Assembly (NCBI GenBank): GCA_028699365.1 | Contig: JAQVUQ010000026.1 | Coordinates: 1-14,038 of the forward strand | Length of the DNA stretch: 14,038 nucleotides | Source: a bacterium | GTDB lineage: Bacteria; UBP13; UBA5359 | Direction of reading: 5' to 3' | Shown: positions 7,680-14,038 of the stretch, in pieces | Position numbering within the stretch: the stretch's first letter is position 1 | Layout: every line of letters begins with the position of its first letter | Made by a program: the position numbers and the translations under genes | Notes under the pieces: generated by a model | The model's database searches: none | Told to the model about the DNA's origin: nothing | What the model saw: only the letters and a program-made list of their open reading frames with translations

Positions 7680-9836
7680 TCATTTTTTCTCTTTCCGTTG
7701 CAACTGCTCCAGAACCGCTTCTACATCCTGCTTTCGCTCCTCGTAAACTGCGTTATTGCCGGCAGGGGTTGCATCTTTAGCTGAGCCTGCTTCCTTCAAG
7801 GCAGCTTTCTCCACTTCGGCTATCCTGTCCAGCCCGGGTTTCAGCTCGGTCAGATAAATACGGTTTATTTTATCAAACAGTTTCCTGTCGTTGGCGATGA
7901 CAACCATTTTGGTCAGGACTATCCGGTCGAAAGTCAGAGAGATGCTGTCGCGCCCTTCCTGCCGGCAGAGTATCCGGCGCGGGCCATTGGCATCCACCAT
8001 AAATACGTCGCCGGCTTTTATCCAGGCGGGCAATCTTAGAGTCACCTTCACCTTCTTCGCCGGCCGGTAACTGAAAGGCTCGGACAGTTTTTCGATGTAG
8101 TTCCTGTTGACAAGCACCAGCACCACCGCGCTCTCCCCGCAGACTATGGTGCCGGGCTCGATGGTATCGACATTTACCCTGGCCAGCGGCAACGGCTCGC
8201 CTGTAACCAGAAGACTGCCTACCATCTGCATCTCGGCGTTCAGCCTGCCCACCTCAGACCACACCTGCACCTTGTGCGCTTTTCCGGCAGGCGCATCTTT
8301 ACGGGTATTGAGAATGCCGCCGTGAGGTGGATACCAGAAGATGCCCTTGCCTCCCAAAGCCAGGGTATCGTAGACCCAAATACGCTCTGTCTCCGGGCTT
8401 GGATAGTATACGTCCGTTTCTGACCATGTCCCCAGATGAGGAATGTTGTATGTCGGTCTGGGAGCACAGGCATCTTTTTGCATGGCGGCAACAAAAGCGG
8501 AATCCATCAACGGATAATAATAGCGATGCCCGCCGTTTATATCGGCCACCTCCCCATAGACCCAGTAATTTTCCGGACGATAGGTATTGCTTATCTGAAG
8601 AAAAGTAGGGTGTACGGGATCTGCAATACGGCAAACCAGATCGGCATTGGCCATCTGCATGCCGTGATTGCCCAGGTTATCTACGGGAGTGTCATCGGAA
8701 AAATAATCCGCGCTTCCATCTGGCTCGTCGCTAAGGAAATAAGCGAATACATCTTTGTCGCCAGCCTGCTTTACATCATTAGGAACGCCATAAGATATCT
8801 CCCTGCGCCGGCCGTTTTCGGTCACCCTTTGAGAATAACAAGGAGCTCCCTTCATCCCGGCTTCCTTCAGCCAATCCCACCAGGCAGGTTTACTCGGTCC
8901 AAAAGAAGCAAAAATATCTATAAAGCAATCTCTGTAAGTCTTGAGCAAGCCGGGGCTGATATTGCCCATCGTCCCGATCATAAAGCCGGCAGGCATTACC
9001 CTGACCATATAGGCTGTCTTTTCCCTGCCACTTTGATCGGAAACTCCTATTACGTGAAAAGATCCCTCTTTTAAGGGCTTGCCCAGATTGATTTTTACCA
9101 GAGCCATATCCCGTTGAAAGTAAGGCCCGGGAACATACGGTGGATGGCTCAGCTTGGCTGCCTTTACAAAAGACGGCGCGGGGATATACGCTTTATCCGT
9201 GACATCGGTTCCGTCCAGGTAAATTTTACCCAGCTTCATATCTTCCGTGCACAGCTTCCTTACATAGACATATACTTCATCCAGCTTATCCGCAAACATT
9301 ATGTAACTTAACCAGAGCCTGGGACGTACCAGAGGGATATCGGCCTCTACGGACTTGCCGCCCTCCAAATCAACTTTCACCTTCACAGTGGGAACAGCCG
9401 GCTTCTTCCTTAACCTGATGATTATCTGCGCCGGTTGTCCGGGCTCTACCGGATTGGGATAAACACGGTACCAGATAACATTGCCGTGTGCCGGCATAGT
9501 CTCAAGCGGCTTTTTCTTGTTCATATCCGCCGCCTGTGTCATACCCGCTTCATCTGTGGTCAGGATTGTCCCGATATCTTCACCCATCAGCTTTATCCGG
9601 CTCACTCTTAGCGGCCGGCCTGACGGGTTCTTCAAATAAACATGCAGCGAGCCCCCGCAGTTGACCGGTAAGCCGCTCTCCTTTACCCAGCCCATTTCGG
9701 CACGCTCATGGTCCCCTCGCCAGTAGGCCAGATCCAGGAACTCTTTGCCGGTATCCGCCCGGCATAGTCCGGGCATAAACAGAAGCCCTATTAATATAGC
9801 TGCCTGCATAATTAACAATGACTTTAACTTAATCAT
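7680..9836 (-). CDS. Secreted glycoside-hydrolase-like protein (paralog A)
   Basis: This 718-aa exported protein has a signal peptide of about 27 residues (hydrophobic core AAILIGLLFM, then LCRA|DT). The N-terminal beta domain has SLHVYLKNPSGRPLRV and WYRVYPNPVEPGQ. A second beta domain ends FHVIGVSDQSG. The putative TIM barrel starts at FMIGTMGN (285) and carries AYFLSDEPDG (D370) and GGKGIFWYPPHGG. A C-terminal beta domain has VLVLVNRNY and LPAWIKAGDVFMVD. The end is a highly charged tail of about 45 residues that paralog B lacks. I infer a secreted polysaccharide-acting enzyme of an unnamed DEP-motif family. A purely binding role is possible. ATG 9836 follows GGGAGAGGGAG at good spacing. 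An alternative ATG at 9881 overlaps the upstream stop (ATGA) but would bury the signal peptide behind 15 extra residues. Confidence 0.8.
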   Translation of the reverse strand: MIKLKSLLIMQAAILIGLLFMPGLCRADTGKEFLDLAYWRGDHERAEMGWVKESGLPVNCGGSLHVYLKNPSGRPLRVSRIKLMGEDIGTILTTDEAGMTQAADMNKKKPLETMPAHGNVIWYRVYPNPVEPGQPAQIIIRLRKKPAVPTVKVKVDLEGGKSVEADIPLVRPRLWLSYIMFADKLDEVYVYVRKLCTEDMKLGKIYLDGTDVTDKAYIPAPSFVKAAKLSHPPYVPGPYFQRDMALVKINLGKPLKEGSFHVIGVSDQSGREKTAYMVRVMPAGFMIGTMGNISPGLLKTYRDCFIDIFASFGPSKPAWWDWLKEAGMKGAPCYSQRVTENGRRREISYGVPNDVKQAGDKDVFAYFLSDEPDGSADYFSDDTPVDNLGNHGMQMANADLVCRIADPVHPTFLQISNTYRPENYWVYGEVADINGGHRYYYPLMDSAFVAAMQKDACAPRPTYNIPHLGTWSETDVYYPSPETERIWVYDTLALGGKGIFWYPPHGGILNTRKDAPAGKAHKVQVWSEVGRLNAEMQMVGSLLVTGEPLPLARVNVDTIEPGTIVCGESAVVLVLVNRNYIEKLSEPFSYRPAKKVKVTLRLPAWIKAGDVFMVDANGPRRILCRQEGRDSISLTFDRIVLTKMVVIANDRKLFDKINRIYLTELKPGLDRIAEVEKAALKEAGSAKDATPAGNNAVYEERKQDVEAVLEQLQRKEKK

Positions 9837-9877
9837 TTTTATATACTCCCTCTCCCAAAATGCCGGCCAGAGAATGG

Positions 9878-10609
9878 TCATTTGCCCGGCAGATTGGCCA
9901 GAAACGTCTTCTCATCCACGAAGCGAGTTATAATTTCGATCGTAAGATCCCCCTGCTCGTTACAAGGGGATATATCGGCTTTAAGAAGCCGGGGGGCTGC
10001 CGTCCTCTCAAAAAAAGTCATGGTCAATTTGGTCGACTGTTGCGAGGCGGTTATTCCATCTATCGATAAACCTTCCCGTGGAGCCAACACTATATAACAA
10101 CCGGCCTTGTTCCCTATCCGCTCTTTCTCATCCGGCTTGATGCTGTCCATGAACCGCCGGGCAATTGTCTGGCGCAGTAACGTAAAGACGCGCCTGTTCG
10201 GCGTATCACCAAAGAAAGCCGGTGTTGTACCCTCCTTAAGCTCAAAGGCGGCTCCTGCCTGATACAGGCTGTCTCCGATATCGCCAAACTGAAGGCTGGG
10301 GCCGTATATTACCTCTTCTCGGTAGGTGACATCAAGCTTGACCGGCACATAGAAATATATCTCTTTGGCACTGCGACCCGATTTATTGCCGTAATAAAGT
10401 GTTCCTGTTCCGGCTACAGTCGAAAACTCTCCTTTGTGGGCCCCTTCCCGGCAGACCTGAATAACTACGGGAACGTTAGATGCACTGAGCTTTCCGATAA
10501 CGGGGCCTAAGACTTCCCCTCCTGCCCGTGCCGGGCTATAAGGCGCAAAGAAACCTCCCCAGAACCCGGCCAACAAGACGCAAAGTACCGTTAGAACAGG
10601 CCGCATCAT
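9878..10609 (-). CDS. Secreted protein of unknown function, 243 aa
   Basis: I do not recognise this protein. It starts MMRPVLTVLCVLLAGF, a clear signal peptide likely cut at SPARA|GG near residue 28. The mature part is about 215 residues with alternating hydrophobic strands (VPVVIQVC, EIYFYVPVKLDVTY, KLTMTFFER, GDLTIEIITRF), suggesting a beta-rich fold, and a helical-looking middle (VFTLLRQTIARRFMDSIKPD). Two cysteines remain after cleavage in the first and central parts and a third near the C-terminus. ATG 10609 is preferred because AGGAAAGGGGAT lies just upstream. A TTG seven codons earlier would overlap that site. It sits 52 nt after the 397-aa gene and 41 nt before paralog A, so it is probably co-expressed with the export-destined glycan proteins. 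Confidence 0.75.
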   Translation of the reverse strand: MMRPVLTVLCVLLAGFWGGFFAPYSPARAGGEVLGPVIGKLSASNVPVVIQVCREGAHKGEFSTVAGTGTLYYGNKSGRSAKEIYFYVPVKLDVTYREEVIYGPSLQFGDIGDSLYQAGAAFELKEGTTPAFFGDTPNRRVFTLLRQTIARRFMDSIKPDEKERIGNKAGCYIVLAPREGLSIDGITASQQSTKLTMTFFERTAAPRLLKADISPCNEQGDLTIEIITRFVDEKTFLANLPGK

Positions 10610-10661
10610 AGCAATCCCCTTTCCTGACAATAAAAGTATTCAGCTTTTTTCAGCTACCGCT

Positions 10662-11855
10662 TTACTTCTTTATGCTTTCCGTCTGGTTGGGATTGAGAAA
10701 TACGGAGGGCGGAACATCCAGTGCTTTGCCCAGTTCTATCCCGCCACGATCAAGACTGTGTTTTACTCTGCAACTGTTGGATGGATAGGAAAAAGACGGC
10801 AGCATATTATATCCTTTTCGCGTATTCCAGGTTAAAGCTCCTTTTTCCGGCAACCAGGTAGCGAAACCGGCCTTCTCGTTGATAGCCACCCCATACCGCG
10901 CGCCCACATTCCTACATAACGCATCTTTTGTCAGGGCCATAGGCTCGCTCATGGTATTATCCTGAAAAGAGGTGAAGAAGCCGCTGACCATGAAGTTGGT
11001 TAGACTAAGCCTTTTGTCTTCGGGATAGGACAGGTCCAGGTAATATATGCCGCTGTTATTGAAAAATGTAAAGCATCCGCTGAATAACGGCTGGCCGGGT
11101 TGTTTGGCATCCTTGTCGGTGGTATTGGTTGCCTCCTCGTGAAAATAAAACCTGGCGGCAACTGCTCCCTTCTCCAGCTCAACTGTAAGGGGTGCATTCC
11201 CCTTCCCCAGAGAATCAATACCGTAGCCGTATAAGGGTATCTTTATCTTTGCGTCTCCGTCACTTAAAGAAATCGCCTTTATCCCGTTTCTGTCATTTCC
11301 ACCGCTCAAACCTATAGTTGCGGCTATCTTGCCCGTATCGACTATACCGGTATGGCCGTTCAGAACCATAGCTTTAACCGGGGCATATGACGATGCCTTC
11401 TTCAAGCCGTTTTCAACAACATCGAAGTAGAGATAATACTTGATTGAACTTCCTGCTTTCAAAACGGTATCTTTACCACCGAGCACAAAGACCATGTTGC
11501 CCCTGCCGTTGCCTGTCTCATCTGCTGCATCCTTATACCTGTTATCGTCATATTGCAACGGCGCCTCTCTTGTGCCATCCTGACTGATCAGGCGCAGGGA
11601 ATTAGGCAGGTCCAGGGTTCCTTTGCTTTTCAAGCTCTCTAAAAGGAGGTTGAAATCAACCGGTATCTCTATAGGATAATCCGAATAACTAAGCTCGCCG
11701 GGGGCAGCCACCGTTACCGGTATGCGATAGTTCCAGACACTGCCGGTATCCTGCCCTTCGGCCGGCATCCACCACTTGTCCCCGGCAATCGCCGGCGGCA
11801 CCGTCGCCAGAAGATAAAAACAGACCGTCAATACCCATACCAATGATCTTCTCAC
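10662..11855 (-). CDS. Secreted beta-rich protein of unknown function, 397 aa
   Basis: The signal peptide is RRSLVWVLTVCFYLLATV followed by PPAIA|GD. The start is GTG 11855, with GGGAGGA about 5 nt upstream and only 13 nt after the pseudopilin stop, so translation is probably coupled. An upstream ATG at 11897 overlaps the pilin gene and would break the signal peptide. The first half resembles N-terminal sandwich domains of secreted carbohydrate-active proteins: WNYRIPVTV, YPIEIPVDF, LRLISQDGTREAPLQYDD, and KAGSSIKYYLYFDVVENG, a pattern like that seen in DUF2341-type domains. The second half has ISLSDGDAKIKIPLYGYG and YYLDLSYPEDKRLSLTNF and looks like further beta-sandwich. No catalytic motif is obvious. 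I infer a role in binding or presenting a glycan; family membership is uncertain. Confidence 0.75.
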   Translation of the reverse strand: MRRSLVWVLTVCFYLLATVPPAIAGDKWWMPAEGQDTGSVWNYRIPVTVAAPGELSYSDYPIEIPVDFNLLLESLKSKGTLDLPNSLRLISQDGTREAPLQYDDNRYKDAADETGNGRGNMVFVLGGKDTVLKAGSSIKYYLYFDVVENGLKKASSYAPVKAMVLNGHTGIVDTGKIAATIGLSGGNDRNGIKAISLSDGDAKIKIPLYGYGIDSLGKGNAPLTVELEKGAVAARFYFHEEATNTTDKDAKQPGQPLFSGCFTFFNNSGIYYLDLSYPEDKRLSLTNFMVSGFFTSFQDNTMSEPMALTKDALCRNVGARYGVAINEKAGFATWLPEKGALTWNTRKGYNMLPSFSYPSNSCRVKHSLDRGGIELGKALDVPPSVFLNPNQTESIKK

Positions 11856-11868
11856 TTCTTCCTCCCAC

Positions 11869-12486
11869 TTACTCTTTAATATTGCTATCGTAAACATTGC
11901 CGGCCTTCAGTTCCTCCCGACTCAAAGCTTTCACATGCCAATCGGCAAATAGAACGTTCGCCTTCCCGAAATGACGCAGATGGACAAACTGGCCTGTACT
12001 GGATGTATTATGGTAATAATAAGGGGTTTGTTCACCGCCCGCGCTTACTGAATCGACTATAAGAATAAATTCAGCCGGTTTAGCAATAGCATATATTTCG
12101 TAAGCCTTATATCCCGACTGATACCTCATACCATATGCTCTGCGGTTTACCCAGGTGTACGGATTACATGAAGGACAGATAAATATGCTTGCTCCACCCG
12201 CAACCGGCATCGGCGCATATTTTCCTTCATAAAGGTATTGGTACCAGTATATACTTTGTGTTGGATGCTTTACCGGGGTGCTGAATCCGTCGTAATCCTG
12301 GGCGTACATGGACATTGCCAGCCCGATTTGCTTCAGGTTGGAAGTGCACGTAGTTGCCCGCGCTCTGTCACGGGCATGTGTGAAAACAGGGAAGAGGATA
12401 GCTGATAACAGAGCTATTATAGCGATGACAACGAGCAATTCGATCAACGTAAACCCCTTTTTGCCTTTACCTTTTAGTATTGACAT
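11869..12486 (-). CDS. Prepilin-type pseudopilin with N-terminal cleavage/methylation motif
   Basis: This 205-aa protein has the type II secretion/type IV pilin signature. A basic leader ([11 protein letters not shown]) is cut between G11 and F12, followed by [19 protein letters not shown] with the conserved glutamate at mature position 5 (E16). Next comes the [13 protein letters not shown] ... [20 protein letters not shown] helix typical of DUF1559-like pseudopilins. The C-terminus has [16 protein letters not shown], a variant of the H...NVLFADGHV motif with W in place of G. Such proteins are numerous in Armatimonadota and Planctomycetota-like bacteria and are thought to sit at the envelope, but their roles are mostly unknown. 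No prepilin peptidase or secretin gene is nearby. The start is supported by GAGGAGA 7 nt upstream. It is the first gene after the 174-nt gap and is coupled to the 397-aa secreted protein. Confidence 0.9.
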   Translation of the reverse strand: MSILKGKGKKGFTLIELLVVIAIIALLSAILFPVFTHARDRARATTCTSNLKQIGLAMSMYAQDYDGFSTPVKHPTQSIYWYQYLYEGKYAPMPVAGGASIFICPSCNPYTWVNRRAYGMRYQSGYKAYEIYAIAKPAEFILIVDSVSAGGEQTPYYYHNTSSTGQFVHLRHFGKANVLFADWHVKALSREELKAGNVYDSNIKE

Positions 12487-12660
12487 ACAATCATCTCCTC
12501 TTTATTATTTCTGATCGTAGAGGGTAGATTCCTTTTAAAAGTTATCCGGGTTTAAAGCAGACGCTCTATTTACATTATACACCGCGGTACAGCGGCTCCA
12601 ATATCAATTCTCATTATCTTGGTATTAAATCCTACGGCAACCGACAGAGCCAAACCGTCC
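12487..12660 (-). other. Intergenic region between the amidohydrolase and pseudopilin genes
   Basis: This is the longest non-coding stretch in the window, 174 nt. It holds the putative promoter and the pilin ribosome binding site. Just after the amidohydrolase stop there is an imperfect stem (CCTAaggACGG pairing with CCGTAGG) with no T-run behind it, so at best a weak terminator. No small gene was found. Confidence 0.5.
12574..12601 (-). promoter_or_regulatory. Putative sigma-70-type promoter for the pseudopilin operon
   Basis: A perfect TATAAT (12574-12579) is preceded at 16-bp spacing by a weak TTGGAG (12596-12601). A better TTGATA (12602-12607) is 22 bp away, too far for normal use. The spacer contains CCGC-TGTACC-GCGG, a short inverted repeat that could bind a regulator. 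The box sits 87 nt before the pilin ATG, in the only sizeable gap of the cluster. The call rests on motif and context only. Confidence 0.4.
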
Positions 12661-13521
12661 TTAGGGATTTATCAATCTCACGGCATTGCCGCTATAGATC
12701 TTGTCGATTACGTCCGGGGGCAAATTCAGGCTGTTCAAAACCTCCTGATGAGCGTTTTTGAAATTGTCCCGTGCATAGAGCACCCGGTCCTGAAACTCCA
12801 GCAGAAACCCCACGGCAAACTCAGAGTCTCGCTTCAGGGCGCTGCATCCGGAGCCGGCGGAGATATCACAATACAGATTAGGATAGAGCCTCAGCATCTC
12901 TATAATCTTGCCTCCAGGCACAATCTCCCCCCCCGGATACGGATCCTTGTCATATTGGTCATCACCGGAGATGTGCGCCCAGAAGCCGGGAGCATGCCCC
13001 AGAAAGATAGTCTCGGGGCAGGCCTGCAGGGCTCTCTCCAATGCTTCTATACCGCCGCCGTACCAGTAGTTGGGGCGAGGATATTTCACCCCATTGTCAA
13101 ACTCATAATCTATATGTACCGTTACCGGCAGTCCCTTTTCCCCGCAGAACCTGAACATTCTCAGAGCATCGGGGTTGTCGTAGGTCATGCGCAGCTTTAA
13201 CTCGCCGCATACCTGCACTCCGTATGTCTCCACCGCTGCCGCCAGCTTGTCTATGGCTTCCGGCCGGCGGGGATCGGGGGCATAACCCAGAATAAACCTC
13301 TCCGGTGCTCTCTCTTTATAGGACAGGCACCTAGCAAAGGGTATCGGCCCGCCCTCTCCCGGCTGGGGTATAGAGTGATTGCAGCCGGGATCATACTCAT
13401 CCACCGGAGTCTCCCAGCTCAACAGCCAGGTCTTGTCTATACGGTAATTGTCCATATTGGCCAGAAACTTTTCCAGGTTATGGCCTTGCCAGTCAGGGTG
13501 ATTATGGACGTCTATAATCAT
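12661..13521 (-). CDS. Amidohydrolase family 2 protein (TIM-barrel metal-dependent hydrolase)
   Basis: This 286-aa cytoplasmic protein has no signal peptide. It starts MIIDVHNHPDW, the strand-1 HxH metal motif (H6, H8). Further expected residues are E107/K109 in GELKLR, H136 in VTVHIDYE, H176 in FLGHAPGFW and D252 in LYARDNF. Family members (PF04909 type) hydrolyse or decarboxylate small ring compounds, lactones and sugar derivatives; a sugar-lactonase or uronate-type role would fit this locus but is inference. ATG 13521 is chosen because GGAGG (13530-13534) lies 8 nt upstream. A TTG 11 codons earlier would overlap that site. It follows the partial hydrolase gene by 76 nt and ends 174 nt before the pilin gene. 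Confidence 0.85.
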   Translation of the reverse strand: MIIDVHNHPDWQGHNLEKFLANMDNYRIDKTWLLSWETPVDEYDPGCNHSIPQPGEGGPIPFARCLSYKERAPERFILGYAPDPRRPEAIDKLAAAVETYGVQVCGELKLRMTYDNPDALRMFRFCGEKGLPVTVHIDYEFDNGVKYPRPNYWYGGGIEALERALQACPETIFLGHAPGFWAHISGDDQYDKDPYPGGEIVPGGKIIEMLRLYPNLYCDISAGSGCSALKRDSEFAVGFLLEFQDRVLYARDNFKNAHQEVLNSLNLPPDVIDKIYSGNAVRLINP

Positions 13522-13573
13522 GATTTTATCCTCCGTTTCAATATCTTTATCCAATCAGTATATGCCCCAAGAA

Positions 13574-13601
13574 CTGAGGATAGCTATAAATATCGTCTCA
13601 G
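13574..13601 (-). other. Stem-loop overlapping the stop codon of the partial hydrolase gene
   Basis: CTGAGGATA (13574-13582) pairs with TATC..CTCAG (13591-13601) with a 2-nt bulge and an 8-nt loop. In the transcript it spans the TGA stop of the partial gene and lies upstream of the amidohydrolase ribosome binding site. It has no T-run after it, so it is not a standard terminator. It may be an mRNA stabilising or attenuating hairpin, or chance. Confidence 0.25.
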
Positions 13602-14038
13602 GCTAAATTAAGTTTATTCATATCCAGGACTTCGGAGAGCGGCTCGAAGGCAATCCGCCAGCTTCCGTCTCCGGACGTAAAATCCAGCTTCACGCGAATC
13701 ACCAGCGTATTGTCCCGAGCATCCTTGCTGATATAACAATCGCCGGTATTCCTAACACCTAGATTGTCAGGAGCATGAATAAAAATACTACCCTCTTCTC
13801 CAGCGGGACGGACGGCTCGGCCGCTCAGTGTCATACTTTGCGCATTCCAATCGACAGTCTGAAGTTCCATTTCACCCATTAACAGATGCATGTCCGTGGC
13901 TAAAATCACGGGATGCCCTATGTATTCAGCCAAACGATATACCTGCACTGTAAGGGGAGGGAGGCGAAGCTGCAGTGCTCCTGAAATCCGCCCCACATAC
14001 TCCTCGTTCCAGAATTCCCAGACCAGATACTGCTTTGC
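13598..14038 (-). CDS. C-terminal part of an alpha-galactosidase-like/GH36-like glycoside hydrolase (5' end outside window)
   Basis: The frame is open to the right window edge and ends at TGA 13598, giving the last 146 residues of a larger protein. The visible part reads LVWEFWNEEYVGRISGALQ, then LPPLTVQVYRLAEYIGHP, then ILATDMHLLMGEMELQTVDWN. This arrangement (a W-E-FW...G strand, a proline-led 'cause of health' strand, then S/T-D-x-H-L-x-G) is typical of the C-terminal beta-sandwich after the catalytic barrel in alpha-galactosidase-like (GH27/GH36/GH31-neighbour) enzymes. No catalytic residues lie in the window, so substrate and family are tentative. It precedes the amidohydrolase by 76 nt on the same strand and probably belongs to the same transcript. 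Confidence 0.6.
   Translation of the reverse strand, partial: AKQYLVWEFWNEEYVGRISGALQLRLPPLTVQVYRLAEYIGHPVILATDMHLLMGEMELQTVDWNAQSMTLSGRAVRPAGEEGSIFIHAPDNLGVRNTGDCYISKDARDNTLVIRVKLDFTSGDGSWRIAFEPLSEVLDMNKLNLA

Noticed and set aside
8436-9074. Plus-strand open frame of 212 codons
   Set aside because: Antisense shadow of paralog A, without recognisable protein features.
10641-10655. CAGCT-TTTTT-CAGCT motif in the gap before the 243-aa gene
   Set aside because: On the coding strand it gives only a 4-bp stem with an A-rich loop; it does not form a terminator and the genes on both sides look co-transcribed.
12619-13200. Plus-strand open frame of 193 codons
   Set aside because: Antisense shadow of the amidohydrolase, which has clear metal-binding motifs.

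Overview
The window is a block of tightly packed genes, all read from the minus strand. It looks like part of a carbohydrate-capture and degradation locus. I describe the genes in transcription order, from high to low coordinates. Composition is moderate in G+C, ribosome binding sites are strong (GGAGG-like), and most gaps are under 80 nt. One protein is a short type IV/II pseudopilin of the 'LFPVF..AR..AR...[17 protein letters not shown]' kind. From general knowledge that style is frequent in Armatimonadota and also in Planctomycetota, Lentisphaerota and similar phyla. I infer a double-membrane environmental bacterium of that sort, with Armatimonadota-like as the best guess. No rRNA or other phylogenetic marker is present to prove it.

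Layout: (1) 14038-13598, the C-terminal end of a glycoside-hydrolase-like protein, cut by the window edge. (2) 13521-12661, an amidohydrolase-2 type metal hydrolase. (3) A 174-nt gap with a plausible promoter (TATAAT box). (4) A probable eight-gene operon running from 12486 past the left edge: pseudopilin; a secreted 397-aa beta-rich protein; a secreted 243-aa protein of unknown function; a secreted 718-aa glycoside-hydrolase-like protein (paralog A); an ABC sugar-binding lipoprotein; a secreted 607-aa paralog B; a xylose-isomerase-like sugar epimerase/isomerase; and a secreted multidomain protein (paralog C) with three LamG-like modules in front of the same glycoside-hydrolase-like module. 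Paralog C has no stop codon inside the window.

The central observation is that paralogs A, B and C share one architecture. Each has an N-terminal beta domain (motifs like HVYLKN and WYRVxPNPV), a putative TIM-barrel module carrying DEPDG, a GG.K....YP.H motif, and a C-terminal beta domain. I do not recognise the family by name. A reasonable working model is that the secreted proteins bind and cut a complex polysaccharide. The binding protein would then feed released sugars to an ABC importer not encoded here, and the isomerase/epimerase and amidohydrolase would process sugars or derivatives in the cytoplasm. No CRISPR array, tRNA, rRNA, insertion sequence or phage gene was seen.
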